Position numbers and translations under genes: made by a program
Part shown: positions 33,501-45,169 of the stretch, piece after piece
Layout: the number at the start of each line of letters is the position of its first letter
Position numbering within the stretch: the stretch's first letter is position 1
Origin: Gigaspora rosea
Lineage: Eukaryota > Glomeromycota > Glomeromycetes > Diversisporales > Gigasporaceae
Assembly (NCBI GenBank): GCA_003550325.1
Contig: QKWP01000031.1
Location: forward strand, 240,834 to 304,833
Reading direction: 5' to 3'
Length of the DNA: 64,000 nucleotides
The notes under the pieces: generated by a model
Database searches by the model: none
Told to the model about the DNA's origin: nothing
Seen by the model: the letters and a program-made list of their open reading frames with translations, nothing else

Positions 33501-33878
33501 TGGTATTTTATCATTTTTTTTATTTATTAACTAGCTAGTAACTTCTATTTTCCTGTACCCATGAGTTTTATAGAAACTGTAAAATAATAAAATTATATTC
33601 TAAAATATAATATAAATGTTTGATGCAGTCTGTGAATTAGTCGTCATGATGAAGATTTATAATAAGACAAAAAACTATTCTTAGGTTTAATAAGTTTAAA
33701 TTATAGTAGCTTCACTTATACTGCAGTATTAATCACTTACAAGAGTTAACAAAGGTAGTACCTCAACTCTATTCTTTAATTAAAGGCCATTCAAATCGAC
33801 TCTGAATACTACTTTGTATATAACTTGATTCTGGACGAATCTGGATTCAATTATTCAATCCGTATTCTATATGAACCA

Positions 33879-33912
33879 TTAGTACGATGGGTAGCACTTT
33901 GTGCCACCCATG
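33879..33912 (-). mobile_element. Helitron-like 3' terminus, copy D
   Basis: Minus strand: hairpin GGGTGGCAC-AAA-GTGCTACCC (one mismatch), then ATCGTACTAA followed by T, again CTRR|T. The element would extend rightwards; the body (33913-34740) is AT-rich with no ORF. A CCAATTGGC-rich segment starts at 33931. Confidence 0.45.
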
Positions 33913-34739
33913 TTGCTTAGTATATTTGGTCAGTGTTGGCAATTTTTTGCAGTTAATTTTTTTAGCAATTGGTTGGCAAACGCCCAATGGCCAATTGGCT
34001 AATATTTAAATTTTGGTCAAAAATTTCTAAAGATTTTAATAAAAAGACTATACTGTATTAGATTGCTTGTTGCGGTTTTATTATAAGGTATTAAATAATA
34101 AATTATAAGGTATTAATGAATAAAAAAAAAACTATTTTTTAACAAATAAATAGTATTTGAGGCTTAAATACAATTAATATAAAGATTAACATTAATACGA
34201 ATAAAGTAGATAAAATGTAATTTTTTATATCATAAAATAGACATAAGCCACTAAGTCTTAAATACACTGCTGCCATGTTTGGGAATCGATCTTTTTAAAG
34301 AAAATCAGCTCGGATTTAATCTGAAATTGAGACCTACTGAATGTGTAAGAAGTTTCATCAAAAAAGTATAAATAAAACGTAAGTTTGCAAGGTGAGTAGT
34401 TGGGCAGGCAGTACTCTAATAGTATGGTTTATGAATTGAAATTGTAAATTTAAATAGAGTAATGTATAGAGTATATAAAATGTAAAGAATTTTTTAGGCT
34501 AATTTGGCATCAAGGCAAAGACAGATTGATCTTTAATCAAGTATTTTCATGGTAATTTTAAATAAAATAATATAAAAAAAAATCCAAAAAAAAAGAAAAA
34601 ACCAAATATGAAAAACAACCATTGTACAAGAAAAGTACCGAATTAAAACAAAACTATGTATTCTACATTAAAAAAAAATAAGTATTAAGCCAAAATAATG
34701 TTTTATAAAAAAAAATAGCCAAACAAATATAGCAAAACA

Positions 34740-35480
34740 TTCAGTTTGTTCTGTACTATACGTTATTTTTTTATATAAATTTTTTAATGCTTTTTTTATT
34801 TTAAAATTTTTTTATTATTATTATTTATTTTTATTTAATATTTTTTTTTCGGTATTTTTAACTTTTTTTTTTTTGTTTTATTTATTTTTTTTTTAACATT
34901 TTTTTTAATTATAATTTATTTTTTTATTTATATTAATTTTTTTATCTGTTTTTGGTTTTTTATCATTATTTTTATTTTTTTTTATTTCTGGGGGTTATTT
35001 CTGTATTTTTAGTTATTTTACAGTTTTTTTTATTTAATTAATAATTTTTTTTATTAATTTTTTTTAGATGATAATTATGTTACACAAAATTAGTATATAG
35101 GTAAGTTAAATTGTTTTTTTGTTTTTTTTTTTAAATTTACATTTTTTTACAGTATCTAATTTTTTTTTGATTTTTGGGTTCTTGTCGTTGGAGTCGTTTA
35201 CTTCAGTCCTTCTTTTATTGTTGGAATCGTCCATTTCAGTGCTTGTTCCTTGTCGACGGTGTTGCTGCTTTTTGTCGCTTGTTGTGTCACTACTTGCGTC
35301 ATTCGTCATTGGGTATCGTCACCTTGGTGTTGTAGTTGGATGTTGTCATCTTAGTGTTATTGTTGTGGAGCTGCAATTTCAGTGTTGTGGATTTTGTTGC
35401 TTGCTGTATGCTTTGCTGCTTGCTTGCCATTTGCTTCATGTTCTTGTTGGTTTGTGTTTCTTGTTTGCGTGTTATAGTGT
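34740..35480. repeat. Poly(T) tract followed by GTT-rich low-complexity DNA
   Basis: 34740-35160 is mostly T with A. 35160-35480 is rich in TGTTG and TCGTT words. Minus-strand frames here (35106-35309 and 35299-35532) are Lys/Asn/Gln/Thr-rich and could be the basic N-terminus of a retroelement or a host protein, but the composition alone explains them. I call no gene. Confidence 0.5.
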
Positions 35481-35488
35481 TATTTTGG

Positions 35489-35771
35489 CGGGATCTATTA
35501 AAGCCAGGTTCCATTACATAACTGACAACCAATCAAATTGTAAAATTTTGATTGTCACGGATTAGCCCGACAAGACAAAAACAAAGAAAAAAGTGAAACC
35601 CACCAAAAATACATGAAACAAGTGTCTAAACCTGTCTCGGAGCATTAATAAAAAATGTCAGGAAGGCAATTTTACCTATAAGATATTCTAAACCCAGACT
35701 TCTAACTAACCCTTATCTAATTTTAATAAATAATAAAAAATATATAAAGGCACCTGGCTTTAATGGTCCCC
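35489..35771. mobile_element. hAT-type MITE, AAAGCCAGG family, copy 1
   Basis: TATTTTGG duplicates at 35481-35488 and 35772-35779. Ends are inverted: ATTAAAGCCAGGT at the left, CACCTGGCTTTAAT at the right. The interior shares ACAAAAACAAAGAAAAAAGT, TGTCTAAACCTG, GCATTAATAAAAAATGTC and CCTAACCCTAAC-like words with copies at 45170 and 46280. 283 bp, non-coding. Confidence 0.85.
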
Positions 35772-35779
35772 TATTTTGG

Positions 35780-37750
35780 CACAGTACAATTTCATTGATC
35801 TGCGTTAGCATGGTTTCACCATTGGTCTGGTGGTATATGAAGTCTTTTGAGCCAAGAGAGAGTTAGCATGAGTTTAGGGATAGAGTATTTTTAGGTAAGT
35901 AATAGTTAGAGCGGTTTTGTGCTTTCTTGTATTTCTGATTTGTGAACTGTTTTTAATGCATCTTTTTTTCTAGGTTGTTAAAGACGTTTTGAATTTTCTT
36001 GGGCAATAATTTCTTTGTTCCGGTTAATAGGTGTATTTGTACTATTGTCAATGAATTTAGTTGTTAGGGTTAGAGTTAGTTACAATTATCTAGATTGAAT
36101 AGATTAGAGTAGTTTAGTTTTGATTAAACAGTATTAATTGTTGATGCTATAATATAATTATTGTATAATTTGTCATATAAGCTTAATAAATTTTTTTTGT
36201 ATATATTTAATGCTACAAATTGTTATTGTTACTTATATAGTAAAATAAATTAAATAATTTAAATAATGTAATATGTACAGTATGTCCGTTATGCCAATAT
36301 GTATATAATATGTATATATTGGTAATCTTATTAACGATGATACATAATTCGCATACATTTTAAAATAAATATAATAACTTAAATTTTTATATATTACTAA
36401 GCAATCAAAAAAATATATATAATATATGAGTATTTATATTACTTATTTGTAAAAAAAAAAATTTATTATTTTTTGATTTAATATATTTAAAAAAAATTCA
36501 AAAATATTCAATTTTTAAAAATAAAAAATTGCAAAAATTAATTTTTTTATATATTTAAAGCTCAACCAATCAAATTTAAGTATTATTTTGTGCTACTACG
36601 CAATTAGCTTGGTGTAACTATCAAGAAAAAATATGCAAAATTTCAACTAAAGTTATTATGTAAAAAAAAGTTATAACAAAAATAAAAATCAAATTAACCT
36701 AGTTTACTATGTAAAAATTACTAGTTTATATAGTAAATTTAATACCTATTTTAGGTTAAAAATGTTAAAAAATCTATAAATTTGTAAATATTAAATATTT
36801 TAATTATGTATAAACATAAAAAATAATCCTTTTAACTTCTATTTTAAGCTGAGATAAATTAAAATTTTATTAATTATAAATTTTACTACCTTGTTATATA
36901 TATATATATTTTAGTTTAAAAATTATAATATTTTTTATATTTACCAGTATTTAGTTTATAAATTATACTAATTTAAAATTTTTAAAATTTTTAAAAATTT
37001 TATTTTATATATAAAATATTATTTAAAACATTTCTGTCTTAGAAATTATATATAGTTTGCATAATAAAAAAAAAATTAAAATTTAATAAAGATATAATTT
37101 ACCTATATTGTTATAAATTTATAAATTGACAAAGAAAAATATTTAATTAAAATATAATTTATTTATTTTTTTAGCTTAATCTTATAATATATATATACCC
37201 AAAACTATAGTTTAAAATAAAAATTATTAGATTAAATATTAACTATAAATTTTTTAAATTATTATAAATATTGTTATCCTATATCCACTTCTTCAAAGAT
37301 ATTAGGTAACTAGAGTGATCTTAGACAGTGACACTTTGTGTAACTTCAAACTTTGTTACTTTGGTATATCTAAGTCAGTATGGCATTTTTTAAGAAAACT
37401 TAACAAAGAAGATTTAAGGCAATTTGCAATTACGAAAGAGGCTACAATTAAAAATATATTACTAATAACTGTTTGATTTGTGTAGTTAATAGTTGTTTTT
37501 ATTATTGAAAGAGTATGAAGACTCGATGATGAACTTGAGGTCCACATCGGCCGCTTTTATACTTTTTGAAATTTTACAAATGTAACAGTCAATATCTTTT
37601 ACATGTGTAATATATACTATAACTAATATTAATAAAATATATAGTATAACTAGTATAAATATAATATATGTAATAAATAATATATATGTGATAAATAAAA
37701 TATCTAGAATATATGCTATAAATATGACATCTTTTAGATATGTCAGATCT
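35780..37750. other. AT-rich stretch, nothing recognised
   Basis: Extremely AT-rich, with TATATA runs near 36900 and 37190 and no ORF with credible composition. A few less AT-rich bases near 37300-37560 yield short frames that show no known domain. Confidence 0.5.
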
Positions 37751-38014
37751 ACGATTTTTGCCCGCAGCAATCGCCTAGCCAATCAGATTGCTAATCTATT
37801 AATAAGTATAGGAGTAAATGTTTGACAACTCCTATCTTGGTAACCAGAGGTCGTGCAAGGACGTACTATAGCTCATTCAAACCGTCTCGGCGAGCTGAGT
37901 CGAATCGTAGTAGTTTCATCGAATTTGGAACACTGGTTCAAATGTTATATCCGTTTTTGTGATATTTTACAGGTCAACAATATGTCATGTATCAGAAGTA
38001 ATAAGATTACCTAT

Positions 38015-38215
38015 ACTATTTATATTGGGTACATGATGTATTTCAGAATTTATATATACAATATATATACGGCATGTATACAGCATGTATACTATATGTG
38101 TACTATATGTATCCGATATGTGTCCGATATCCTACATGAGTCGGGCACATATCGAGTATGTATATAAATATATCTTACACATATCGGTCAAATATCAGGT
38201 ACCCGATATTATACC
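38015..38215. repeat. ATATCGGGTAYC-rich repeat, copy 2
   Basis: Microsatellite-like ATATGTGTCCGATAT, GTATACAGCATGTATACTATATG, CACATATCGGTCAAATATCAG and GTACCCGATATT. Related in motif to 29045-29355. Confidence 0.45.
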
Positions 38216-38219
38216 AATG

Positions 38220-39900
38220 TGCATCATTTTGACCTGTTGATATTGGATGTAAAGGAAATTGAAGTTGGAAAGGGATAAGCATAAGTATTCATTTGTGCTC
38301 AAATCTGCTAATAAAGGTAATGCTGTTGAGATAAAGGCCATTGGTATCTCTTATCATAATGAAATGAGAGTTGAAAAGAAGGACACAAGGCATTTGTTTA
38401 TTATCAAAAATCTGCGAGCATATGCATTGCTAGAAATTTGATCTTCGTGATAATTTTCTAGGACCGGAGAGAGGGAAGGACACTAGGCTAATCTCTCAGT
38501 GTTTTGGCAGAAATAGTCTTGTGGCAAAGTAAAAAGAAGCATAAATAGATGCATGTTGCAAGAAAGTTACCATAACGATGGAAAATACTGAAGAAACATA
38601 GGATGTTAGACATTGTGATATAATGTAAAGAGATTGAGGTTGAAAAGGAGGAACATAAGAAGACATTCACGTATGATCAAACCGGCAGTTATGGTAGAGC
38701 TGTTGAAATAAAAACCATTGGTGTCTGTTTTCATGATTGGGGTGAAGAAGACACAAGTTGGTTTAGTACCAAGAATCTGCAGATATGTGAATACAAAAAA
38801 TTTCGATCTTTACGATAATCTTTTTTGGACTGAAAGGAAGGAAAGGAATATTATGTAGACATCTGGATCTTGGTAAAAATAGTAAAAAAAAAACAAAGGA
38901 AGCGTTAGCAGATGTACTGTACGTTGCAAAACGTTATAATAATAGTAGGAAATATTGATAGAATGTATAAAATTGGACATTGTGATATAACGTAAATTCT
39001 GAAAAGATGCATATAAAGCATTTATTTATGATCAGAATTGCGGATACAGGTAATGCTATTGAGGCGAAGGCCATTGGTGTCTGTTACTATATTGAAAAAA
39101 AAGAAAAAAGGATACAGGGCGTTTGTTCAGTACCAGAAAACTGCTGAGATGCATAATAGAAATTCCGATCAGTACGATGATTTTCTGGAACAGGCGAAGG
39201 AAAAGCATACCAGGTGCATTTGCAAAGTACTAGTTAATCTCGCTGAATTCTGGGAAAAATAGTCTTAGAGTAAAGTAAGAATGCATTAGCAGATAGAATT
39301 TGCAAGAACATTGCAATAATGATAGAAAATACAGATGGAACATATAATATTGGCATCGTAACAAGATATGCATTTGCAATTCGAATTTGCAGATAGGGAA
39401 ATTCTGTTAGAAATAAAGCCATTAGTGTCTGTTTTCAATGGAATTGAAGTGGAAAAAAGACACAAGACTTTGGTTTATGGCGATTCGAAGTCATGATTAT
39501 TTTTTGGAACCAAAGAAAGGGAAAGCGAGGGCAGTTTGCCTCTCTGGATCCTGGTAAAATATTAGCAGATATCTTTGCAATAAGGTTATAGAATGTATGA
39601 TATAGAATATTGAGAAGAAAGGAGATGGGATAAGCATAAAGCGCCTATTTACAATCAAATTAGCAGATATAGGTAATATTAAGAATGAAAGCCATGGGTG
39701 TCCGTAATGAAATTGGAGTTGAAAAGGATGGACATGAGGCATTTGTTTGCTACCAAAAGTCTGCTGATATTGGTGATGGTAATCAAATAGGAACAGAGTA
39801 CCAGGAGATGACGATGAACCAATCACTGAAATGGCAGGAAGGTGATCCCACGATGAAATCAGAAATTGGCACACTGAAGTTAAATAGATAAACTGTTCAT
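38220..39900 (+). pseudogene. Sel1-repeat remnants in a ~380-bp tandem array
   Basis: Four to five units each contain Sel1-like text spread over frames: GNAVEIKAIGISYHNEMRVEK (38300), RAVEIKTIGVCFHD (38695), GNAIEAKAIGVCYY (39045) and a unit with RNEIGVEKDGHEAFVCYQKS (39705). Units are separated by shared non-coding text (GATTTTCTRGRACYGRAGAG, GATCTTGGTAAAAATAGT, GTTGCAARAAMGTTAYAATRATGG, GACATTGTGATATAATGTAAA). A normal Sel1 unit is ~108 bp, so the array duplicated exon plus spacer. No intact protein; no kinase domain attached. Confidence 0.6.
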
Positions 39901-40059
39901 ACAAGTAGCCGATGTTTGGGTGATTGAATCATCAGAGTAAAAACCAGAGTCTGGTATATTCATATATATATATGAGGTAGTGTATACACCCCAAATCATA
40001 CTCGAATTAAGGTTGAAAGTAGTGGTACGTAAGTATATGGTACAGGGTAATAAAAAAAA

Positions 40060-40560
40060 GTTGTTATACCAGGCTTCACAGCTGCGTTAGTAGTGCAAGA
40101 ACCTGATATTTTTGTGATACCAGGCTCTACGGCTGTGTTAGCACTGCAAGGACCTGATGTTTTTGTTATGCCAGGCTCCACGGCTGCGTTAAAAGTGCAA
40201 GGACCTAATGTTTTTTGTGGTGGCAGGCTCCAGGTCTGCGTTAGCAGTACAAGGACCTGATGTTTGTTGGCCTCCACGGCTGCAGTAGAAGTACAAGTAC
40301 CAATTTGCATGTAGTTCTACGACCGCAAGTGACAGTGCAGGGACAAAATAGGAAAATTACCTTGCTTATAGTAGCATGAACATATATGCCAATTCTTTTT
40401 TACGCTATAGAGAGGACTGAAGGCTGTCTCTCTACTTGAAGTCATTTTGGTCTGTAAATAGTTTTGGATCACCACCTTGCCTGTGGTCTCATAGGGTTTG
40501 AATGGTGGTCTTTGCTTGCTGTTTGTCGAGAAATATAAGTTGTCGTAGAGTAGTAAAGGG
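40060..40560. repeat. ~50-bp minisatellite plus flank, copy 1
   Basis: About six units of CAGGCTCCACGGCTGCGTTA / GCAGTGCAAGGACCTGATGT / TTTTGTTATAC, the last two diverged, followed by unique text CATGAACATATATGCCAATTC and onwards to TTGCTTGCTGTTTG. The same minisatellite and the same flank occur at 49795-50170. GC-rich against its surroundings. ORFs across it (39996-40310 minus) are by-products of the repeat. Confidence 0.8.
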
Positions 40561-40694
40561 GCTTCCAGAAGTTACGTGTTTTTTTAGTGGGTGGGTGGGG
40601 TCCCAAAAATATCAGGTTATAATTATAATTCTGGTCAAATTTTTATAATTCTGGCCAAAAGTATAAAATTATAAAATTATTTAACTATTGTTAT

Positions 40695-41305
40695 ACTGAA
40701 CCAATTTAGATGATTTAACTACCAAAATGTTGATCTCACTGGGACGATTCTAACAAGCTCAAAATCATTAAAATCCAATCACAGAGTCCCAAAATCGTTC
40801 AACTTTTGTGTAATTTAAATAGTAATTTTTTAGAATCACTAAGTAAATTTCTTTAATATTGAATAACTTTTGATCTACTGGCCCGTTTTGGATAATTCAA
40901 CTACCAAAATATTCGTATCAGTGTGATGATTCAACAAGCCCAAAATTGCTAAATCACAATCACAGGATTCCAAGATCGATAAATATATGTATTGTTAAAC
41001 AAACAAAAAAATCTTTATTGATCTTGGAATCCTGTGATTAGAATTTAGCAATTTGGGGCTTGTTAGAATTGTCTCACTGAGATGAACATTTTGGTAGTTA
41101 AATCATCCAAAACAGGCCTGTGGATTAAAAGCTATTTAATCTTAAAGAAATTTACTTAGTGACTCTAAAAAATCACTATTAAAATTACACAAAAGTTGAA
41201 CGATCTTGGGATCCTGTGATTAGATTTTAACGATTTTAAGCTTGTTAGAATCGTCTCACTTAGACTAACATTTTGGCAGTTAGATCATCCAAAAGGGCTG
41301 GTGGA
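40695..41305. repeat. Foldback element with ~300-bp arms
   Basis: Arms at about 40700-40990 and 41010-41305 are inverted copies: AAGTAAATTTCTTTAATATTG pairs with CTTAAAGAAATTTACTTAGT; TCACAGGATTCCAAGATCGAT pairs with GATCTTGGAATCCTGTGATT. Each arm itself holds two direct copies of an ACTACCAAAATGTT...GACGATTCTAACAAGC motif. The same motif forms the arms at 46030-46200 and 46905-47010. Confidence 0.8.
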
Positions 41306-41329
41306 TCTTAAATTATTCAATATTTAATT

Positions 41330-42130
41330 ATAAATGTATATGCTTGTGTGTAGGTATAAGTAGGGTGGGTATGAACACTCCACACCACTCTTTAATTTAG
41401 TTATGGTTAAGAAAATTTGTGTAGTGAGGCAAGTTGTACAGCCCACACTGCTCTCGAAGTAAGTTGAAGATAGTAGTATATAAGTATATAGTACAGGAAA
41501 AAAAATATGAATACATATGTTCATATAAGAATATAAAAGTATATGAATGTGTATGTCACATGTATGTAATGTGTATATATAGATTGAAGCGAGTGTGTAC
41601 ACCCCACACCACATTGAAGTAATGGTATAGTATACGAAATGGGAAAAAAAAAGAAAAGAGAAAATACAAATGCACATATTTGGGTAGAGGTATGAACAAG
41701 GCTGATGAATGTATATGTTTGTATAAAACAGGCATAAACACCCATTCCGCTTTAATGATAGTTATAGTTAAGGGAATTTGTGTATCTACAGTAAGCAGGT
41801 ATGTACACCCCATACTCCTCTTGAATTGAGATTGAAAGTAGTAGTATATGGATATAGTACAGAGCATTATAAGAAGAAAGCGAACATGCATGTTCGTGTG
41901 AGGTATAAATAAAGCAGATAACCACATATAGCATGTGCATATTTGGAGTAAAGCAAGGGTACACCTCACACTGCTTATAAGTATGTGGAGGAGAATGAAT
42001 GCATAGGCTTGTGTCACTCTACATGCCTTCAAGTCAGAATTACACATAAAACCACATGAACAAGTATGTTCATATAGTGTATAGGTTGAGATGGGTGTGT
42101 ACACCTACACCGCTTACACACTAAACTAGG
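41330..42130. repeat. Tandem repeat, ~200 bp, four to five units
   Basis: Landmarks: GTGTGTACACCCCACACCAC / GTATGTACACCCCATACTCC / AAGGGTACACCTCACACTGC, then TTGAANTNAAGNTTGAAAGTAGTAGTATAT and ATAGTACAG. A related single unit lies at 39975-40060. Minus-strand frames rich in Tyr/His/Ile/Cys are artefacts of this repeat. Confidence 0.65.
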
Positions 42131-42360
42131 TTTGAAATATCCAAAAGAGCTAAGAAGGTTTGCAGGATGTCATGTGAGGTAATGTTATAGAGTAGGTATG
42201 ATTATGTTTAGGTGTAGTTGTGTATACACGAGCAGGTATAGTAAAGCAGGTGCGCACATTCTGGGCCGCATGAAAAAAAAGGAAGGGAAAGAAGAGAGAG
42301 TAGTGATACAGGTATAGGATGTTTCTTATGCCCAAGACGATACGATCCTCGTCAACAATT

Positions 42361-42880
42361 CCTTACTGTATTACGTCATTTGTACAGAAGGACGTGACTA
42401 TAGGTATAAGGTTGGTCATGACTGTTGTGTGCGAGGAAGGGGCACACGACGAGATGAGACAAGCAATAATAATGATCCACTTGTGAACGAAGTCACAAGG
42501 CAGCTATTTATTGCAAGTCACCAGACTTTTCAGGTGATCACAGATCATAGATGGAATGGTATTTGAGTAACCTAATGATCTGCATCGATCTCTTTGTTCT
42601 TTGATTTTTCTGCTCGACATTGTGTCCAGCTACCCTCCCACCACGCCCAAAATGGGCGATACAGGTTCACTGGAAAAGAAAAAACAAAGAAAGAGATCAA
42701 AGCATTATGCTCAAAAAGATCTGCTCACGTGACATCCTGTGGCTTGTTTCGTGACCTCCATTCTATACTGTATTACGTCATTTATACAGAGAACATAACT
42801 GTAGGTATAAGGTTGGTCACGATTGTTGTGTGTGAGAAAGGGCACATGATCAGATGAGACGAGCAATAATAATGGTACAG
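42361..42880. repeat. Pair of ~115-bp direct repeats around a hairpin module
   Basis: CTGTATTACGTCATTTGTACAG (42367) to GAGACAAGCAATAATAATG is repeated, diverged, at 42769-42876 (CTGTATTACGTCATTTATACAG to GAGACGAGCAATAATAATGG). Hairpin module copy 2 (42475-42565, CACTTGTGA-ACGAAG-TCACAAGGC) lies between them. The 88-codon frame at 42594 has no recognised domain. Confidence 0.6.
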
Positions 42881-43583
42881 ATAACCAAAATTAAAATAGC
42901 ATCAATGATTATACTGATCTAGTTTTTGATGTAATCAAATCAAAACAGTGATGATAGATTATACATTTTAATACAAGTCTGCCCAATTGTATAGATTCTT
43001 ATACGAACAAAGTAATACAATTCGTTCTTTACAACAATTTTGAACCATTTTCAAAAGCGATAAATATGACTACTATTATAGTTAAACCCAAAAATGTTTT
43101 ATAATAAGTTTATTAACTGACTTGATTGACTTAGTGAATTTCATCCTATCCTGAAACAAGATTTTCTTCTATAGTCATGAGGCTTAATTTTTGCACTTAG
43201 AAATGCCTTATTTTACATGATGAAAATAATTAGTAAAAATGTACAAAGCAATCGTGGCAGAAAATTAGTTTTATTAGAAAAGTGAAGATGATATATATTA
43301 GAGCCTTTCATATATCTGAATCTTGTTTTTGATACAACTAATAAAAACATATATCATCTTGGAACTGATATAAAATCATTTAAACATAACCGATCAAATT
43401 TACCCGCAGGGCCTGTAGCAGAATTTTTTTTATCGGGACTCACACGGGCCACACAGATGGGTCATCCGCAGGTGACCCTAGCAGAATTTTCTATTATCAG
43501 GACTCACCTGGGTCACCTGAGTGGGTGACCCACAAGTGACCCAGGTCGCGATTTTTAAGACGGGTCAGAACACTAGCCCAGAA

Positions 43584-45160
43584 GCACAGCCATTTAATCC
43601 CAATCGGGCAAGCAGATAGGCTGATTCCACATGGATTGCTACATGAAAATAGATAAGTACAATAACTAACAATTTTAATTAGTTGCCTATTTGGGTCATT
43701 ACAAATTGCCATTATAGGGTTAATACAAGAAGCACTAATATACGCACGTTTATCATTCCACAAGAACCAAGTTATGCACCAGAACCCTCCCAACCTGATA
43801 GACCTGCTTTAAATTGATTAATTTTCGACTCATGATCTTCCTGTGTAAACCAGTTTATTATGTATAATGATAGTTAAATGACAAAATAAGGCAACAACGA
43901 ACAAATTCATTCAAATCCTTCATTACAGCTTCTTGCTATTTTTTTGCAGATCAGTGATTATCAATTCATCTAACCATTAAAAAATTTGACGAAAACAAAA
44001 AATAGAGAATAACACACAATTCTACAAATAAATGTAATATGAAATGTTCATAAAAACTATAAAAAAATATATTTCAATATGAACTAATCACTTTTTAATG
44101 ATTCGAAAGAAATTTTTTTTTTTCGCTCAAGACTTAATACTATATCTATATCTAGATCTAGATTTAAATCTAGTATAAAAATGTAAAAAAGCAAATTTCC
44201 TTTTTTGAATATTGTGAGAAAATTATTTTGATGATCAAATGCACAAGAATACCACAAATTACCATAAGCAGCAGAACTACCAACCGTTTATAGCAAAGGT
44301 TAATTACACTACATTACATAGTTTAACTATTTTTGAGAAAATGGATCAAGCAAAATTAAATATTGTTAACGATATCTTGTGATCTAGTGATCGTAATTGG
44401 ATGATTTTTATACCATTCAATTCATTTCTCTGAGACGATTTGAATGGTATAAAAATCATCCATTTCTGATCACTAGATCATAAGATACCTGCCCTGTCCA
44501 CAATACTCCTGTCCACAATACCCTTGCCTCCTTTATATATTTTTTATCACGTAGTTGATATTTTCTTAGAACAAAAAAGTAAAAATGATGTGAATAGTAA
44601 TGCTTTGGTGACAATATTCCTAAAATCAATAGAAAATTATCAAGGAATTTCCTTTCTTACAACAATCTGATTATTGTAATTATTTTTGTTAATTGAAAAT
44701 TTCCAGACATTTATTTACAGTAGCGTTATCCAATTTATATAGTTGAAAGTTTTATAAGGCTTTTCATTCCATGAGCTACCCTTCGTTTTGTCAATTTAAT
44801 TAGATTATCTCAATTTTTGTGATGCACAATTTTTACACTAAGGTTTAGTATAATCTTTAAATATGACAATCTTGATGAATTAACATGTGACCAAGTTTGG
44901 CACATTTACTTAGATTATAAAGATTGTAAAGATAAAAGTCAAGTCGTTATTAATAAATTAAAAGAACAACAATTGAATGGTAGGAAATAAAAACTGCTGC
45001 TCAAATAGCAAAGGTATGACACTATAATTCATTATTATTGATATGCTAGCATTTCAAAATTTAAAAATTTGCCAGACAAGATTTTTGTATTTTATATCAC
45101 TTCCAGAAAGAATAAATTTTATTCAAATTAAATTGCTTATCAAAAAACACAATTTTTTGC
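43584..45160. other. AT-rich stretch with one hairpin and one gene relic
   Basis: Apart from a palindrome at 44373-44487 (ATCTTGTGATCTAGTGATC against GATCACTAGATCATAAGAT, with TGGATGATTTTTATACCATTC in each arm) and the fragment at 44844-44990, I see nothing with support. A T-run at 44117 and AGATCTAGATTTAAATCTAG at 44153 are simple sequence. Confidence 0.5.
44844..44990 (+). pseudogene. SAM-domain-like gene fragment
   Basis: A 48-codon open stretch contains DELTCDQVWHIYLDYKDCKD and VVINKLKEQQLNGRK before a stop. The order W/V...L......I.KLKEQ.I.GR is that of SAM (sterile alpha motif) domains common in Rhizophagus. No start codon, no partner exons. Short length keeps confidence low. Confidence 0.3.
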
Positions 45161-45169
45161 TATAACTAG

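Larger units (their letters stand above)
24624..43575. mobile_element. Giant hAT-type unit, 18.95 kb, with matched 8-bp duplication
   Basis: GCCCAGAA lies directly outside both ends (24616-24623 and 43576-43583). The termini are inverted: TAGTGTTCTGACC at the left and GGTCAGAACACTA at the right, 13 of 13 bases. Subterminal DNA on both sides (about 24624-24780 and 43400-43575) is GC-rich and packed with GGGTGACCC, GGGTCACC and GACCC motifs in an otherwise AT-rich setting. This is the layout of hAT ends. Most hAT elements are 2.5-5 kb; here nested insertions and host-gene relics fill 19 kb. No hAT transposase was found. Alternatively the outer ends of two related copies were mobilised together (macrotransposition). 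Confidence 0.7.

Noticed and set aside
33931..34010. hAT element starting CAGTGTTGGCAA
   Set aside because: The terminus looks suitable, but no matching inverted end or 8-bp duplication was found in the window.
39996..40310. 104-residue repetitive protein (PGITKTSG-like units)
   Set aside because: Translation of the GGCTCCACGGCTGC minisatellite; the other strand and the copy at 49795 are equally open in other frames.
41324..42104. Several overlapping minus-strand frames rich in Tyr, His and Cys
   Set aside because: They follow the ~200-bp tandem repeat and differ between units; no domain, no splice structure.
42594..42857. 88-residue protein MFFDFSARHCVQ...
   Set aside because: Spans a direct repeat and shows no domain; its sister repeat has no matching frame.
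24624..43575. Starship-type giant element
   Set aside because: No tyrosine-recombinase (DUF3435) captain gene was seen, and the 8-bp duplication with 13-bp TIR fits hAT, not Starships.
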